This document shows, one piece after another, positions 61,947 to 64,000 of a stretch of 64,000 bases of DNA (the first letter of the stretch is position 1; each line of letters begins with the position of its first letter). The DNA lies in the NCBI RefSeq assembly GCF_001669775.1, contig NZ_LXWK01000011.1, positions 1,116,001 to 1,180,000 of the forward strand. The letters are read 5' to 3'. This stretch comes from Rheinheimera sp. SA_1. GTDB lineage: Bacteria; Pseudomonadota; Gammaproteobacteria; Enterobacterales; Alteromonadaceae. Made by a program: the position numbers and the translations under genes. The notes under the pieces were generated by a model. The model did no database searches. It was not told where the DNA came from and was given only the letters and a program-made list of their open reading frames with translations.

Positions 61947-63994
61947 CAGGCGGCCGCTCCGGCAATACCCATATGCCGTAATAACGCGGCATTGGACGGT
62001 TCACGGCCACGGAAGGCTTTAAACAGTTCCATCGGTTCAGCACTGCCGCCCCGTTCTAAAATACAATGCAGGAAGTCGGCGCCAGTCTGGCGGTTGAACA
62101 CGCCTTCTTCTTCAAAACGACCAAAGGCATCGGCAGACAACACTTCGGCCCATAAATAACTGTAATAACCGGCGCCATAACCACCGGCGAAAATATGGCT
62201 GAAACTGTGCTGAAACCGGTTAAAACGTGGTGGCACTATGACCGAAACCTCAGCGCGCACCTGATCCAGCACTTGCTGCACTTGACCACCCAGTTTTGGG
62301 TTGTAATCGGCGTGAACCCTAAAATCAAACAAGGCGAACTCTAACTGGCGCACTAAAAAAAGTGCCGACTGGAAGTTTTTCGCCGCCAGCATTTTATCCA
62401 GCAAGTCCTGTGGCAGCGGCTCGCCGGTTTCAAAATGACCGGAAATCAGCTGTAAGGCTTGCGGCGCCCAGCACCAGTTTTCCATAAACTGGCTTGGCAA
62501 TTCCACGGCATCCCAAGGTACACCGCTGATCCCGGCTACCGCACTGGCGTCAACTTTGGTCAACATATGATGCAAGCCATGGCCAAACTCATGGAACAAC
62601 GTCACCACTTCATCGTGGGTAAACAGCGCTGGTTTGCCACCGACCGGTTTATTAAAGTTACAGGTTAAATAGGCCACCGGCCGTTGCAGGCTGCCGTCGG
62701 CTTTAATGCGCCGGCCCTGACAATCGTCCATCCAGGCGCCACCACGTTTTTTGGCGCGGGCGTATAAATCGAGGTAAAAACTACCGCGAAGTTCGCCGAC
62801 AGTATCAAAAATATCGTAAAACTTCACATCCGGATGCCAGACATCGACGCCTGCGCGCTCGGTGACGGTAATGCCAAACACTTGCTGTAACACGCTGAAC
62901 AACCCGGCAACAACCCGATGCTCCGGAAAATACGGCCGCAGCACTTCATCGGAAATGGCATAAGTGGCCATTTTCAGTTTTTCCGAATAATACGCAGTAT
63001 CCCAGGCTTGCAGCTGGTCGACGCCAAAATGAGCGCGGGCAAATTCAGTCAGCTGTTGTAAATCTTGCTGTGCCTGCGGTTTGGCTCGGGTGGCCAAATC
63101 GGATAAAAACGCCAACACCTGTTCCGGGCTTTCCGCCATTTTGGTGGCCAGTGACTCCTCCGCCGAGTTATTAAAATCAAGCAGTTGCGCTAATTCATGC
63201 TTCAGCGCCAGTGTTTCTTCAATAATGGCGCTGTTATCAAACTGGCCAGCGGTTGGCCCTTGATCCGAAGCGCGGGTGCAATAAGCCTGATACATTTCCT
63301 GGCGAAGCATGGCATCATCGGCGTAGGTCATCACTGCAATATAACTTGGAAATTCCAGCGTAAACACATAACCGGAAAGCTCACGGCTGTGCGCCGCTTC
63401 AGCGGCAGCTAACCTGGCATCTTCCGGTAAACCGGCGAGCTGAGCTTCATCGCTGATGTGCTTAAACCAGGCTTGGGTCGCATCCAGGCAATTGTTAGAA
63501 AAGGTGGAGGATAAATCGGACAACCGGCTCTGAATATCCCCATAACGCTGTTTTTTTTCATCGGATAAACCAATGCCCGACAACTTAAAATCACGCAGCT
63601 CGTTCTGAATCACTTTTTGTTGGGCGCTGGAAAGCGTACTGTATTCAGCACTTTGACTCAGTGCCAGATACGCCTGATACAAACCTTCATGCTGCCCCAC
63701 CCAAGTGCTGTAATCAGACAACAACGGCAAACAACTTTCATAAGCTTCCCGCAGTTCCGGCGATGATAATACCGAGTTTAAATGCGACACCGGCGACCAC
63801 AGATGACTTAAATGATCGGAGGTTTCTTCGGTGTTGGTGATCAGCGACTGCCAGCTAACCGGTGTTGCCGCAAGCGCATCTTCAATATTCTGGCGACAGG
63901 CAGCCAGAGCTTGTTCAACTGCCGGCAACACCATCGACGGCTCAATTGCGGAAAAAGGAGGTAAACCGGTAAAACTGGATAACACATTGCTCAT
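61946..63994 (-). CDS. prlC: Oligopeptidase A
   Basis: Cytosolic M3 zinc metallopeptidase that degrades short peptides and cleaved signal peptides. The 682-residue protein carries the zinc motif H468-E-F-G-H472 in TLFHEFGHGLHHM, with the third ligand Glu in the following helix (AVELPSQFMENW), and the substrate His/Tyr region HIFAGGYGAGYYSYLWAEV. Length matches E. coli PrlC (680). The ATG lies six bases from the window end, so its promoter is outside. First gene of the prlC-lipoprotein-glycosylase-rsmJ operon. Confidence 0.97.
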   Translation of the reverse strand: MSNVLSSFTGLPPFSAIEPSMVLPAVEQALAACRQNIEDALAATPVSWQSLITNTEETSDHLSHLWSPVSHLNSVLSSPELREAYESCLPLLSDYSTWVGQHEGLYQAYLALSQSAEYSTLSSAQQKVIQNELRDFKLSGIGLSDEKKQRYGDIQSRLSDLSSTFSNNCLDATQAWFKHISDEAQLAGLPEDARLAAAEAAHSRELSGYVFTLEFPSYIAVMTYADDAMLRQEMYQAYCTRASDQGPTAGQFDNSAIIEETLALKHELAQLLDFNNSAEESLATKMAESPEQVLAFLSDLATRAKPQAQQDLQQLTEFARAHFGVDQLQAWDTAYYSEKLKMATYAISDEVLRPYFPEHRVVAGLFSVLQQVFGITVTERAGVDVWHPDVKFYDIFDTVGELRGSFYLDLYARAKKRGGAWMDDCQGRRIKADGSLQRPVAYLTCNFNKPVGGKPALFTHDEVVTLFHEFGHGLHHMLTKVDASAVAGISGVPWDAVELPSQFMENWCWAPQALQLISGHFETGEPLPQDLLDKMLAAKNFQSALFLVRQLEFALFDFRVHADYNPKLGGQVQQVLDQVRAEVSVIVPPRFNRFQHSFSHIFAGGYGAGYYSYLWAEVLSADAFGRFEEEGVFNRQTGADFLHCILERGGSAEPMELFKAFRGREPSNAALLRHMGIAGAAA

Positions 63995-64000
63995 GATAGC

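Overview
The window is chromosomal DNA of a gammaproteobacterium, probably in or near the Alteromonadales/Chromatiaceae (a Rheinheimera-like organism). This rests on conserved gene order (ampE-ampD / nadC-pilABCD-coaE-zapD-yacG-mutT-secA, then the complete division and cell wall cluster), on a MurE with the DNPR motif of meso-diaminopimelate ligases, and on families common in that group (TIGR02285, DUF6436, DUF3718). The assignment is inference from gene content; no 16S gene is present.

Layout. (1) 91-10566: ampE and ampD, divergent from a membrane-anchored retropepsin-like protease and nadC; then the type IV pilus genes pilA (with a sigma-54 promoter), pilB, pilC, pilD; then coaE, zapD, yacG and, convergent, mutT. 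Three REP/BIME-type palindromic repeat loci sit at 3' ends of genes here. (2) 10688-32842: one long minus-strand block. Its order from upstream to downstream is mraZ, rsmH, ftsL, ftsI, murE, murF, mraY, murD, ftsW, murG, murC, ddlB, ftsQ, ftsA, ftsZ, lpxC, followed by a MITE-like element, plus-strand dciA, an M23 peptidase and secA. (3) 32843-33710: a long non-coding region before mraZ with a promoter, an MraZ operator, 22 GATC sites, a three-copy 11-bp tandem repeat and DnaA-box-like matches. (4) 33711-46930: accessory genes: a flavin/2Fe-2S reductase, an RND efflux pair, a TIGR02285 binding protein, a module of S41 lipoprotein peptidase, response regulator, histidine kinase and periplasmic DJ-1/PfpI protein, and a chemoreceptor with a His-rich membrane sensor. 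(5) 46965-59837: small enzymes and unknowns, rnpB on the minus strand, a thiolase, a second chemoreceptor, gamma-glutamyltransferase, an outer-membrane barrel, a DUF3718 protein, a CpxRA-like system and a peroxiredoxin. (6) 59889-63994: a tight operon of prlC, an unknown lipoprotein, a divergent 3-methyladenine glycosylase I-like protein and rsmJ.

Most of the window is housekeeping DNA. The signals I consider most worth following are the GATC-dense, iteron-like region upstream of mraZ; a matched promoter architecture (11-bp direct repeats plus a conserved -10 at fixed spacing) before the S41 peptidase and DJ-1 genes that bracket a two-component system; a glycosylase-like protein lacking the known zinc and base-recognition residues of TAG; and a chemoreceptor with a conserved-looking His/Glu membrane sensor.

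Start codons were moved inward from the longest open frame where ribosome binding sites, family length or neighbour overlap supported it; each case is stated. All motif and repeat statements come from reading by eye; no database search was run.
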